A stretch of DNA of 64,000 bases from Spirosoma foliorum (GTDB taxonomy: Bacteria > Bacteroidota > Bacteroidia > Cytophagales > Spirosomataceae). The notes under the pieces are model-generated. The model saw only the letters and a program-made list of their open reading frames with translations, was not told the origin of the DNA and did not search any database. Shown here piece by piece: positions 8,768-17,188 of this stretch. Position numbers and translations under genes: made by a program. The DNA lies in assembly GCF_014117325.1 (NCBI RefSeq), contig NZ_CP059732.1, positions 5,593,001-5,657,000 on the forward strand. The letters are read 5' to 3'. Numbering within the stretch: position 1 is the stretch's first letter; every line of letters begins with the position of its first letter.

Positions 8768-10102
8768 TTGAAACTCTGGCAAAAAGAAGGCGTTACGACC
8801 GCCGATCAAATTGAACGCTTCACCGTCGGGCGCGACCGTGAAATGGATCTTTACCTCGCTCCGTTCGACGTGTTGGGCAACCTCGCTCATGCGCAGATGC
8901 TCGAGACCATTAACCTGCTAACCAGTGAGGAATTAAGTCAGCTGACGGTTGAATTGAAGAAAATCTACCAGCAAATTGAAGACGGGCAGTTTGTTATCGA
9001 AGAGGGTGTTGAAGACGTACACTCGCAGGTAGAACTAATGCTCACCAGGGCATTAGGCGATACGGGCAAGAAAATTCACTCGGGTCGGTCACGCAACGAT
9101 CAGGTGTTGGTCGATATGAAACTCTTCACCCGCGACCGACTCTGGCAAGTGGCCGAGAGCGTTCAGCGCGTGTTCGACCGCTTAGTGAGTCGGTCAGAAC
9201 AACACAAAGATGATCTACTGCCGGGCTATACACACCTGCAAATTGCCATGCCATCGTCGTTCGGGTTATGGTTTGGCGCTTATGCTGAAGCCCTCGCCGA
9301 TGATATGCTGACCCTTCAAACAGCCTACCGACTTGCCAATCGAAATCCGCTTGGTTCAGGAGCAGGTTATGGCTCATCATTCCCGCTAAATCGCTCGCTT
9401 ACAACGGAATTGCTCGGATTTGAAGGTATGCACGTCAATGTGGTTTATGCCCAAATGAGCCGGGGTAAAACCGAGCAAACGGCACTAACCGCGCTAGCTG
9501 CCGTAGCCGCTACGATCTCGCGGATGGCAATGGATATCTGCCTCTACAACAGCCAGAACTTCGGTTTTCTTACGCTGCCCGACGCCCTAACAACGGGAAG
9601 TAGCATTATGCCACATAAGAAAAACCCGGACGTTGCCGAACTCCTACGCGCCAAGACCAACCGCATGAAAGCCCTGCCGATGGAAGTAACGCTCGTAATG
9701 AGCAATTTACCATCGGGCTATCACCGCGATATGCAGTTGCTAAAAGAAATTCTGATGCCTGCCTTCGACGAAATTCTGGATTGTCTGGACATCACCGATT
9801 TCATGCTCGAACACATTCAGGTGAAGCCCAATCTGCTGAATGATCCCAAATACGATCTGCTGTTCAGTGTTGAGCGGGTAAATGAGTTGGTATTACAAGG
9901 CGTTCCCTTCCGCGAAGCCTACCGAATTGTTGGTAAAGAGATTGCCGACCATACCTACCACCCTCCCCGTGTATTACATCATACGCATGAAGGCAGCATT
10001 GGCAATCTGGGTACTGATTTGATTCAGCAAACGATGGAAAAAGCCCTAGCCGGTTTTGGGGCGGATAAAGCCCAGTCTGCCATCAAGGAATTGTTAGCTT
10101 GA
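8768..10102 (+). CDS. argH: Argininosuccinate lyase
   Basis: The 444-residue protein catalyses the last step of arginine synthesis, cleaving argininosuccinate to arginine and fumarate. The superfamily signature is intact (GSSIMPHKKNPD, about residues 278-289), as are HSGRSRNDQV (about 98-107) and the TxxPxH-like GYTHLQIAMP block (about 152-161). It appears to use a TTG start at 8768 (MKLWQKEG): this matches family N-termini and no in-frame ATG lies nearby upstream. The leader between 8722 and 8767 is made of repeated CTTTCGC/CTTTCAC words. A strong intrinsic terminator follows. No other arg genes are in the window, so it stands alone here. Confidence 0.95.
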   Translation: MKLWQKEGVTTADQIERFTVGRDREMDLYLAPFDVLGNLAHAQMLETINLLTSEELSQLTVELKKIYQQIEDGQFVIEEGVEDVHSQVELMLTRALGDTGKKIHSGRSRNDQVLVDMKLFTRDRLWQVAESVQRVFDRLVSRSEQHKDDLLPGYTHLQIAMPSSFGLWFGAYAEALADDMLTLQTAYRLANRNPLGSGAGYGSSFPLNRSLTTELLGFEGMHVNVVYAQMSRGKTEQTALTALAAVAATISRMAMDICLYNSQNFGFLTLPDALTTGSSIMPHKKNPDVAELLRAKTNRMKALPMEVTLVMSNLPSGYHRDMQLLKEILMPAFDEILDCLDITDFMLEHIQVKPNLLNDPKYDLLFSVERVNELVLQGVPFREAYRIVGKEIADHTYHPPRVLHHTHEGSIGNLGTDLIQQTMEKALAGFGADKAQSAIKELLA

Positions 10103-10121
10103 TAGACAAGTGACTGATAGA

Positions 10122-10153
10122 AAAAGCTCTCCTCTACCAAGCGGAGAGCTTTT
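10122..10153 (+). terminator. Intrinsic terminator of argH
   Basis: Stem AAAAGCTCTCC (10122-10132) pairs with GGAGAGCTTTT (10143-10153) around a 10-nt loop, followed by a T-run. It lies 20 bp after the argH stop. Confidence 0.85.
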
Positions 10154-10180
10154 TTTGACTTTTACTGTCTGACCCCGATG

Positions 10181-10278
10181 GGTTTGTACAACGGAGTGCT
10201 ACTCCGTTGGGCCGAAGGCCAACTCACTACCCTAATTAGCCTGGCAGCTCAACGGAGTAGCACTCCGTTGTACAAACC
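10181..10278. repeat. Compound 29-bp-arm inverted repeat
   Basis: The 29-nt left arm (10181-10209) is perfectly complementary to 10250-10278. Each arm contains its own smaller palindrome, ACGGAGTGCTACTCCGT, so the element can form either one long hairpin or two short ones. The same ACGGAGT word occurs in the repeat-rich gap near 3350. It has no T-run and resembles a dispersed palindromic repeat. Confidence 0.75.
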
Positions 10279-10369
10279 TATCAACACTTCCTGTATCATT
10301 ACCCAAAACGAATATCGATGGTACATCTATAGAATTTCTATCTCCTAAACTCAAAAAGCAATCGGTTAC

Positions 10370-10423
10370 ATTGCAATAGCGTCTAACAATAAGTTAATCT
10401 TATATTTTTTGTATTATTGCAAT
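10370..10423 (+). promoter_or_regulatory. Two ATTGCAAT palindromes upstream of the LacI-type gene
   Basis: ATTGCAAT occurs at 10370-10377 and again at 10416-10423. The second copy is the centre of the perfect 12-bp palindrome TTATTGCAATAA (10414-10425). They are 46 bp apart in an AT-rich leader 150-200 bp before a LacI-family gene. LacI regulators commonly bind GC- or CG-centred palindromes, so these are candidate autoregulatory operators. Confidence 0.4.
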
Positions 10424-10575
10424 AACGAATGGTTTTATGGTGATTTTAAAGGGGATTTCTAGAAGTATCAAGCTCTTTACACCTTCACCCTTCCAACATT
10501 CGTAGAGAATTAACGTAGCTGTTTCAATAAAATCAACCGATTGCAGAAGAATCACTCGCGATTCTACCGTAACTC

Positions 10576-11604
10576 ATGCAGAAGGAAGTAACTATCTACG
10601 ATATCGCGAAACAGTTGCAACTCTCTCCAGCAACGGTGAGTCGGGCGCTGAACGATCATCCTGCCATCAATAGCAATACCAAAACGCTAATCACCAGTAA
10701 AGCCCTGGAAATGGGGTATCGTTCTAACCTGTTTGCCAGTAATCTGCGACGGCAACGGACGAATACCATTGGCGTTATTGTCCCTCGTCTGGATAGCTCC
10801 TTTATGTCGACGGTGCTGGCGGGGATGGAGAAAGTCGTGAACGAAAGCAGTTACAATCTGATTATCAGCCAGTCGCTCGAATCGGTAAAGAAAGAGGTGA
10901 CGAATGCCAAAACGATGTTCGATAGTCGGGTGGATGGGTTACTGGTATCGCTGGCATCAGATACGGAGAACCTCGACCACTTCAACCCCTTTTTCAAAAA
11001 AGGCATCCCGCTCATTCTGTTTGACCGAGTTGTCCAACAAAAAAACTGCACCAACATCATTATTGATAACCTGAAGGCGGGTTACGATGCGACCACTCAT
11101 TTAATTCAGCAGGGCTGTAAACGGATCATGCACGTTTCGGGTAGTCTTAAGCGGAATGTGTATGCCGATAGACTCAAGGGCTATAAACTGGCGCTGCTCG
11201 AACATGGCTTGCCGAGTGGCGATGAGCTGGAACGAGTTACCAATCTGACCCGTCAGGATGGTCTTGACGTTGCTGCCTACATCAAACGAATGCCCAATCC
11301 GCCCGACGGTTTGTTTATATCCAGCGATTTCTGCGCGGTCAGTTGCATAGGTGCGTTAAAACAAAGTGGTTTTTCTGTCCCCAACGATATTGCCGTAGTT
11401 GGTTTCAATAATGACCCCGTTTCGCTGGTAATCGACCCAAACCTGACAACCATCCATTACCCTGGTCAGGAAATGGGTGAAATCGCAGCACAAAGCCTGA
11501 TCAATCATCTGAATGGTTTATTGCGACTGAGTGCTACGAACACTATCCTACTGAATTACGACCTGATTATCAGAGAGTCATCCCAACGTCCTAAACTTTC
11601 CTGA
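10576..11604 (+). CDS. LacI-family transcriptional regulator
   Basis: The 342-residue protein starts with a LacI-type helix-turn-helix (IYDIAKQLQLSPATVSRAL, about residues 7-25) and hinge helix (NLRRQRTNTIGVIVP). A periplasmic-binding-protein-like sugar-sensing domain follows (about 60-330). It lies 15 bp before the sialate O-acetylesterase gene on the same strand, so it is probably the local controller of the downstream glycan-esterase genes. Effector and repressor/activator mode are unknown. Candidate palindromic operators sit in its own leader. Confidence 0.9.
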   Translation: MQKEVTIYDIAKQLQLSPATVSRALNDHPAINSNTKTLITSKALEMGYRSNLFASNLRRQRTNTIGVIVPRLDSSFMSTVLAGMEKVVNESSYNLIISQSLESVKKEVTNAKTMFDSRVDGLLVSLASDTENLDHFNPFFKKGIPLILFDRVVQQKNCTNIIIDNLKAGYDATTHLIQQGCKRIMHVSGSLKRNVYADRLKGYKLALLEHGLPSGDELERVTNLTRQDGLDVAAYIKRMPNPPDGLFISSDFCAVSCIGALKQSGFSVPNDIAVVGFNNDPVSLVIDPNLTTIHYPGQEMGEIAAQSLINHLNGLLRLSATNTILLNYDLIIRESSQRPKLS

Positions 11605-11619
11605 CGTTTCGTTCCGGCT

Positions 11620-13578
11620 ATGAAACCGTACGTTCTACATCGATTGTCAATCCTCTATCTGGGCCTACTACTTGCCAGTCAACTAGCTTTTGGGCAAGTC
11701 AAACTTCCTCGTTTGGTTAGCGATGGAATGGTGTTGCAACGGGATGTACCGGCCACGCTATGGGGCTGGGCAAAAGCTGGCGAATCGGTAAGCGTAACCC
11801 TTAACAGCAAAACCAGCACGGCTATAACCGGGCAGGATGGCAAATGGAAGTTGCAATTGCCCCCCATGAAAGCCGGAGGACCGTATCAGATACAAATTAA
11901 GGCCAGTAATGAACTGACACTGAATGATGTACTCTTTGGCGATGTCTGGCTCTGTTCAGGACAATCGAACATGGTGTTGCCGATGGAACGGGTTAAAGAA
12001 CGATACGCCACGGAAATTGCGCAGGCAAATTATCCGGCTATTCGGCACTTTTTTGTTCCCATGCGCTACAACTTTCAGGGTCCCTTGGAGGATGTATTAC
12101 CGGGTCGATGGGAATCGGCTAGCCCCCAGAACGTGATGCGCTTTTCGGCCGTCGCCTACTTTTTCGCGAAAGACCTGTACGAAAAATACCACGTACCTAT
12201 CGGGTTGATCAACGCCAGCGTTGGTGGGACTCCGGCGGAAGCCTGGTTGAGTGCAGAAGCTCTAAAAGCCTTTCCAGAACAGTTGGCGATGGCCGAAAAA
12301 GTGAAAGACAGCACCTATGTAAAGGGAATTCAGCAAAGCGAACAGACGGCCATTCGGGCCTGGTACACCCAATTACGCCAGCGGGATAAAGGCTGGCAAG
12401 GCGAAAAAAACTGGGCTAATCCTGCTTACGATGCATCGAACTGGCCGAGTATGCAACTGCCGGGTTTCTGGGAAGATGCGGGTGTGCCACCGGGCAATGG
12501 GGTCGTCTGGTTTCGAAAGGAAATCGATGTACCCGCCAGCATGACGAATAAACCCGCCAAATTATTTCTGGGCCGGATTGTGGATGCCGATTCGGTATTT
12601 ATAAACGGCGTATTTGCTGGAACCATTGGCTACCAATACCCACCCCGGCGCTACGACCTACCCGCTAATTTGCTCAAAGCGGGCAAAAACACGCTGGTTG
12701 TTCGAGTGATCAATACAAACGGGAAAGGCGGTTTCATCCCCGATAAACGCTACGAACTCATTGCCGACGGCCAGACGATTGACCTCAAAGGGAACTGGCA
12801 GTATCAGGTGGGTGCCACGATGCCTCCCCTACCCGGCACGACCTTTTTTCAGTACAAGCCCGGTGGTTTATTCAATGGGATGATTGCCCCGCTGGTGCAT
12901 TATACAATCAAAGGTGCTCTCTGGTATCAGGGGGAGGCCAATACAGCCCACCCTTCCGACTATACCCAACTCCTTCCGGCTTTAATTGCCGATTGGCGAC
13001 GCAACTGGCAGCAGACGGGAGCCACTTCGGGCAATTTTCCATTTCTCTATGTCCAGTTAGCCAATTACTTACCGGCAAACGCCCAACCTGTTGAGAGTCA
13101 ATGGGCCGAATTACGGGAAGCTCAGCGCAAAACGCTCTCGGTTTCGAATACGGCAATGGCCGTCATTACCGATGCGGGTGAGTGGAATGACATTCACCCA
13201 TTGAACAAAGAAACCGTTGGCAAACGACTTGCCTTAGCAGCCGAGAAATTGGCTTATAGCGACACGAAGGTCGTTTACTCAGGTCCTCTCTATCAGTCGA
13301 TGAAACGGGAGGGGAATAAAATCATCCTCACGTTTTCTAACGTCGGAAGCGGCTTGCTGGCCAAAGGCGGGGGCGCGTTAAAGCAGTTTGCCATTGCCGG
13401 TCCTGACAAGCGTTTTGTTTGGGCTAACGCTCGACTAAAAGGCAATCAGGTAGTTGTCTGGAACGATCAGATTGCGGAACCAACTGTAGTACGTTACGCC
13501 TGGGCTGACAATCCCGAAGGTGCCAATTTATACAATAAGGAGGGTCTGCCGGCATCGCCCTTTACAACCGATTTTTAG
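11620..13578 (+). CDS. Sialate O-acetylesterase-type SGNH carbohydrate esterase
   Basis: The 652-residue protein has a signal peptide (residues 1-25, cleavage near AFGQ). The SGNH nucleophile motif is GQSNM (about 113-117) and the catalytic Asp/His pair is likely in the DIHPLNK segment (about 527). A beta-galactosidase-like jelly-roll insertion occupies roughly residues 235-390 (WFRKEIDVP, FLGRIVDADSVFINGVFAG), as is usual for Bacteroidota sialate O-acetylesterases. It removes acetyl groups from sugars in the periplasm or outside the cell. Given the CE15 and GH43 genes downstream, an acetyl-xylan or glucuronoxylan substrate is more plausible here than sialic acid, but this is inference from context. 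Confidence 0.85.
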   Translation: MKPYVLHRLSILYLGLLLASQLAFGQVKLPRLVSDGMVLQRDVPATLWGWAKAGESVSVTLNSKTSTAITGQDGKWKLQLPPMKAGGPYQIQIKASNELTLNDVLFGDVWLCSGQSNMVLPMERVKERYATEIAQANYPAIRHFFVPMRYNFQGPLEDVLPGRWESASPQNVMRFSAVAYFFAKDLYEKYHVPIGLINASVGGTPAEAWLSAEALKAFPEQLAMAEKVKDSTYVKGIQQSEQTAIRAWYTQLRQRDKGWQGEKNWANPAYDASNWPSMQLPGFWEDAGVPPGNGVVWFRKEIDVPASMTNKPAKLFLGRIVDADSVFINGVFAGTIGYQYPPRRYDLPANLLKAGKNTLVVRVINTNGKGGFIPDKRYELIADGQTIDLKGNWQYQVGATMPPLPGTTFFQYKPGGLFNGMIAPLVHYTIKGALWYQGEANTAHPSDYTQLLPALIADWRRNWQQTGATSGNFPFLYVQLANYLPANAQPVESQWAELREAQRKTLSVSNTAMAVITDAGEWNDIHPLNKETVGKRLALAAEKLAYSDTKVVYSGPLYQSMKREGNKIILTFSNVGSGLLAKGGGALKQFAIAGPDKRFVWANARLKGNQVVVWNDQIAEPTVVRYAWADNPEGANLYNKEGLPASPFTTDF

Positions 13579-13624
13579 CCTGCCTCGAACCTTACTACTC
13601 CCTCAGCTATCAAATTTTTCTCTC

Positions 13625-15019
13625 ATGAAAAAGACAGCCTTTCTTCTGATCGTTTATGCCCTGATAAGTCTGAGCACTTTCGCTCAGGAACCCGATTCGG
13701 CAAGACGAGCCTTTATGGCTGCTCAGGCAATTATTCAAAAGGAATCGGCAGCCGATCATGCCAAGATGCTCGCACAGTTGAACATTAGCTCATTACGTCC
13801 CGGTCCATCGGGCAATCCGAGCGCACCCAATGCGGCTAATGTCGATGAATCGCAGGCTACACCTTACACGAGTCTGCCCGATCCGTTGATCTTGAAAAAT
13901 GGGAAGAAGGTAACCACCGCCAAACAATGGTGGAATAAACGTCGGCCCGAAATTGTGGAAGACTTTGATAGGGAGATGTATGGCCGTGTTCCGAAGAACG
14001 TACCCAACGTCACCTGGAAAGTGGTCAGTGAAACCCGCGAGATGAACGGCGATTTCCCAGTTATCACCAAAAATCTGGTTGGACATGTGGATAACTCGAC
14101 CTATCCGTCGATAAATGTGGATATCGAGCTGACGCTTTCGACTCCAGCTAACGCGACGAGCAGTGTTCCGGTTATGATGAGCTACGAATTCCGATTCCCA
14201 CCAGGATTTCGCATGCCTGTTTCAACAACGACAACGTCAGGTTCGGCAACACAAGCGGCTAAGCCTGAACCCACCTGGCAGCAACAGTTATTGGCCAAAG
14301 GCTGGGGCTATGCAATTCTGTATCCCACGAGCTATCAGGCCGACAACGGAGCTGGGTTAACCAAAGGCATCATTGGATTAGTCAACAAAGGACAAACGCG
14401 CAAACCCAACGATTGGGGTGCGTTACGAGCGTGGGCCTGGGGTGCCAGTCGGGCACTGGACTATTTCGAAACCGACAAAGCTGTAAATGCGAAAAAAGTA
14501 GGCATAGAAGGACTGTCGCGATACGGAAAAGCAACCATCGTGACGATGGCGTATGAGCCCCGTTTGGCCATTGCGTTTGTCGGTTCATCGGGCGAAGGGG
14601 GTGTTAAGATTCATCGGCGTAAATTCGGTGAGCAGGTTGAGAATGTGGCGTCTTCGGCCGAATACCATTGGATGGCAGGCAATTTCATTAAATACGCGGG
14701 GCCATTAACACCCAATGATTTACCCGTCGATGCGCACGAACTGGTTGCCCTGTGCGCACCCCGTCCGGTGTTTATCAGCTCTGGTTCGCCTAAAGTTGAA
14801 GGCAATTGGGTCGATGCCAAGGGGATGTTTTTGGGCGGTGCTTACGCGGGTCCGGTTTACAAACTTCTGGGCAAGAAAGACCTGGGGACTATGGAATTTC
14901 CGCCCATCGAAACGGCTCTAGTCGATGGTGACATCGCCTTCCGCCAACACAGTGGTGGCCATACGACAGGCCCAAACTGGCCGACTTTTTTGATTTATGC
15001 TGATCGCTATTTAAAATAA
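13625..15019 (+). CDS. Glucuronyl methylesterase-like enzyme (CE15)
   Basis: From the ATG at 13625 the product is 464 residues with a signal peptide (MKKTAFLLIVYALISLSTFA). The serine nucleophile motif of CE15 is GLSRYGK at about 296-302 (the usual form is G-C-S-R-x-G-K, so Leu replaces Cys). The catalytic His is likely in HSGGHTTGPNW near the C-terminus. CE15 enzymes cleave ester bonds between 4-O-methyl-glucuronate of xylan and lignin alcohols. It lies 46 bp after the acetylesterase gene and 10 bp before the broken GH43 gene, consistent with a xylan/hemicellulose operon. A longer in-frame start at 13520 overlaps the upstream gene and lacks a signal peptide, so it is rejected. Confidence 0.85.
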   Translation: MKKTAFLLIVYALISLSTFAQEPDSARRAFMAAQAIIQKESAADHAKMLAQLNISSLRPGPSGNPSAPNAANVDESQATPYTSLPDPLILKNGKKVTTAKQWWNKRRPEIVEDFDREMYGRVPKNVPNVTWKVVSETREMNGDFPVITKNLVGHVDNSTYPSINVDIELTLSTPANATSSVPVMMSYEFRFPPGFRMPVSTTTTSGSATQAAKPEPTWQQQLLAKGWGYAILYPTSYQADNGAGLTKGIIGLVNKGQTRKPNDWGALRAWAWGASRALDYFETDKAVNAKKVGIEGLSRYGKATIVTMAYEPRLAIAFVGSSGEGGVKIHRRKFGEQVENVASSAEYHWMAGNFIKYAGPLTPNDLPVDAHELVALCAPRPVFISSGSPKVEGNWVDAKGMFLGGAYAGPVYKLLGKKDLGTMEFPPIETALVDGDIAFRQHSGGHTTGPNWPTFLIYADRYLK

Positions 15020-15029
15020 CCCCCGCCCT

Positions 15030-15926
15030 ATGTTTATCTCAACTAAATTCACCCTTTCCGCCCTGAGTTTGCTTTGTCTCAGCGCTGAAATCGGGGTTTG
15101 CCAAACGGCCCCTACTAAGCCTAAACCACTCGTTACCGACATCTATACGGCTGACCCATCGGCCCATGTATTTAACGGTAAGATTTACATCTACCCGTCG
15201 CACGACATCGAAGCCAACGTGCCACAGGATGACGAAGGGGGTCACTTCAACATGCGGGATTACCACGTCTTTTCGATGGATAACATCAACGGAAAGGTGA
15301 TCGATCACGGCGTGGCGCTGGACATCAAGGAGGTGCCCTGGGCAGGTCGGCAGATGTGGGCGCCCGATGCCGCCTATAAAAATGGCACCTATTACCTCTA
15401 CTTCCCGGTGAAGGACAAGGAGGATGTTTTCCGAATCGGTGTGGCTACCAGCAAATCGCCAACAGGTCCTTTTAAAGCCGAGCCCGCTCCTATTCCCGGC
15501 AGCTACAGCATCGATCCGGCTGTATTTACCGATACTGATGGTAAAACGTATATGTATTTCGGTGGAATTTGGGGTGGTCAACTTCAGCGCTGGCACACGG
15601 GAAAGTATGACAAAAGCCTGAGTACGGACCTAAAAAAAGACAACCAGCCTGCCTTGAGTGCCAAAGTCGTTCGAATGAGCTTTCAAGAGGAATCCTTTGG
15701 CTTTGACTCAGCCAGTTTTCGCTTGGCCTGTGCTAAAGAAGAGATCATTGCCAATGTTAAACCCAATCCACGTAGTGGGGCGGTAGAGTCGGAGGAACTC
15801 TATCAAGGTGGCGAACATATAGTTGATGAAGAACTTTATAAAGAGCATTCTGTAATTGAGCATGCCAACGCCTGGATTGATGGCCGCTTTGGCGGTCCGA
15901 TTCAAAGCCCTATTAGTGCGATTTGA
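15030..15926 (+). pseudogene. GH43 glycosidase truncated and fused in frame to transposase remnant
   Basis: Residues 1-217 have a signal peptide and the first blades of a GH43 five-bladed propeller: TDIYTADPSAHVFNGKIYIY, a likely catalytic Asp in ADPSAHVF, MWAPDAAYKNGTYYLYFPVK, and the pKa-modulating Asp in SIDPAVF. After ALSAKVVRMS (to about 15680) the homology stops. The remaining 82 codons read as the C-terminal end of an IS transposase (FGFDSASFRLAC..., IIANVKPNPRSG). GH43 enzymes normally exceed 300 residues and need a third acid in a later blade, which is lost, so the product should be inactive. It would have been a beta-xylosidase or arabinofuranosidase of the upstream esterase operon. 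Confidence 0.75.
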
Positions 15927-16030
15927 ATTTTCACAGGGCCGCCTGTGCGGTGAAAAATTGAATGAGCTTACATTTTATCGCTTTCTCGGTCATTTTCCTG
16001 CGAAAAATCAATCCAAAAACCAAAGCTTAA
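15681..16030 (+). mobile_element. Decayed C-terminal fragment of an IS5-like transposase
   Basis: Three frames must be joined to follow the protein: FGFDSASFRLACAKE with IIANVKPNPRSG and IEHANAWIDG, then FKALLVRFEFS, then VKN-stop-MSLHFIAFSVIFLRKIN and PKTKA before a stop at 16028-16030. Bacteroidota IS5-family transposases end with this series of motifs (N-A-W-x-D-x-F-K-A-L-L-V-R-F-E, then an H-F-I-A-F helix). Small insertions around 15890 and 15945 shift the frame, and a TGG-to-TGA change is likely in the VKNW motif. The N-terminal part and the left end are missing. Confidence 0.7.
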
Positions 16031-16127
16031 ACAGCCTCATTACTAAGAAAACGTTGCTCAGATTAGTTTACCGAGTACCTTGTAGATTGGCCCACTAAAG
16101 TAGCAGGATTTGACACCTCAATTCGTT

Positions 16128-16970
16128 ATGACCAATCAACAAGCCATTAGCCGGTTATACCTTACCCTTGTCCCTTTTTTAGCCGCTGGAGTAGCCCTTG
16201 GCCTTGGACACAGCAAACCCCAACTCTATTTACTCATCTGGATAGCCCATGCGGCACTGATGGCCTTCGCTATCTGGGGCCTGGGAAAGAATTGCTTCAC
16301 CAATCCCGATCCTGAGCAACGGCAACTCGGTACCATTGCCCTATTGGTGATTATTCCCTGGATAGGTTTTACCCTTTTCGCAGGCATGGGCCCTCCACCC
16401 ACTTCTATTCCCGACTGGGTGAACACGGCTACCGAACAACAGATCCGCTATGCACTGCTGATAGCCGGAGGGATTCTGATCACGGTTGGATTGGCCTTGC
16501 TGGCGAATAAACTCCGCCAGAGCGGTGAGCAGTCCTATTGGTTACTTGGTATACTGGCGTTGGGCATCGCTCTGCCTTTATTCATCCTCAACATGGCCTA
16601 TTGGGGTAGCTTTTTAGGAGAATCGTTCACCAACTTTTCAGCCGCTTCGGTGGCGAAAAGGCCCGATTGGTACTTGTCCATGCGCGCCCTGTTTACTTGG
16701 ATTAGTGGAGTGGAAGTGGCCCTTTTGTATTTGGCTACAGCGGCTTTTGGATTAGCCCTACAATCGGCAAGCTGGTTCGAGTCCAGAGCTTGTCGGCTCT
16801 ATGTGTTTTTCAGTCTGGTCGGTGCTTTCCTGAGTATACTACCCTCGTTTTCTTTTGACCCGCTGATAATTGCCACTTATTTAGTGTCGATTCCTGCTTT
16901 CCCCTTTATCATGCCTTATCTCATGGCGCTTAATTTGTTAAATCTAGCTAACCGCATTCCCAACAGGTGA
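16128..16970 (+). CDS. Uncharacterised integral membrane protein
   Basis: The ATG at 16128 gives a 280-residue protein with about eight hydrophobic helices (for example residues 10-28, 35-54, 70-90 and 105-128). No catalytic or transporter signature is recognised. An upstream TTG would add six residues and is not preferred. It stands alone between the decayed IS and a MITE-like repeat, with the next gene convergent. I cannot assign a function. Confidence 0.7.
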   Translation: MTNQQAISRLYLTLVPFLAAGVALGLGHSKPQLYLLIWIAHAALMAFAIWGLGKNCFTNPDPEQRQLGTIALLVIIPWIGFTLFAGMGPPPTSIPDWVNTATEQQIRYALLIAGGILITVGLALLANKLRQSGEQSYWLLGILALGIALPLFILNMAYWGSFLGESFTNFSAASVAKRPDWYLSMRALFTWISGVEVALLYLATAAFGLALQSASWFESRACRLYVFFSLVGAFLSILPSFSFDPLIIATYLVSIPAFPFIMPYLMALNLLNLANRIPNR

Positions 16971-16972
16971 AA

Positions 16973-17118
16973 CTAGTACTTTACCAAAATAGATTCTATT
17001 GATTCTATCGGGTTCTATTGTGGACATTCTACTGATAATCAATAGCTAAACCATCAATTAGAATCAACCGCGTGGGCGAACCCGAGAATCGCTAGAATCT
17101 AAATTGGAAGAGTACTAG
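16973..17118. repeat. MITE-like repeat, copy 1
   Basis: The 146-bp element has imperfect terminal inverted repeats: it begins CTAGTACTTTACCAAAATAG and its right end read on the other strand begins CTAGTACTCTTCCAATTTAG, both continuing into ATTC. The interior also tends to pair (GGGTTC near the left, GAACCC near the right). A second copy with the same ends and core is at 19357-19518. There is no coding capacity, so a transposase would have to act in trans. Confidence 0.75.
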
Positions 17119-17188
17119 AGATACTTGTTCAATTAGTGGCGATTTGACCAATCATCTGCTCATCCCGAACGAGTAAGAAAAGGTACGA

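Noticed and set aside
13520..13624. Longer start for the CE15 gene
   Set aside because: It overlaps the acetylesterase gene and would bury the clear signal peptide that begins at 13625.
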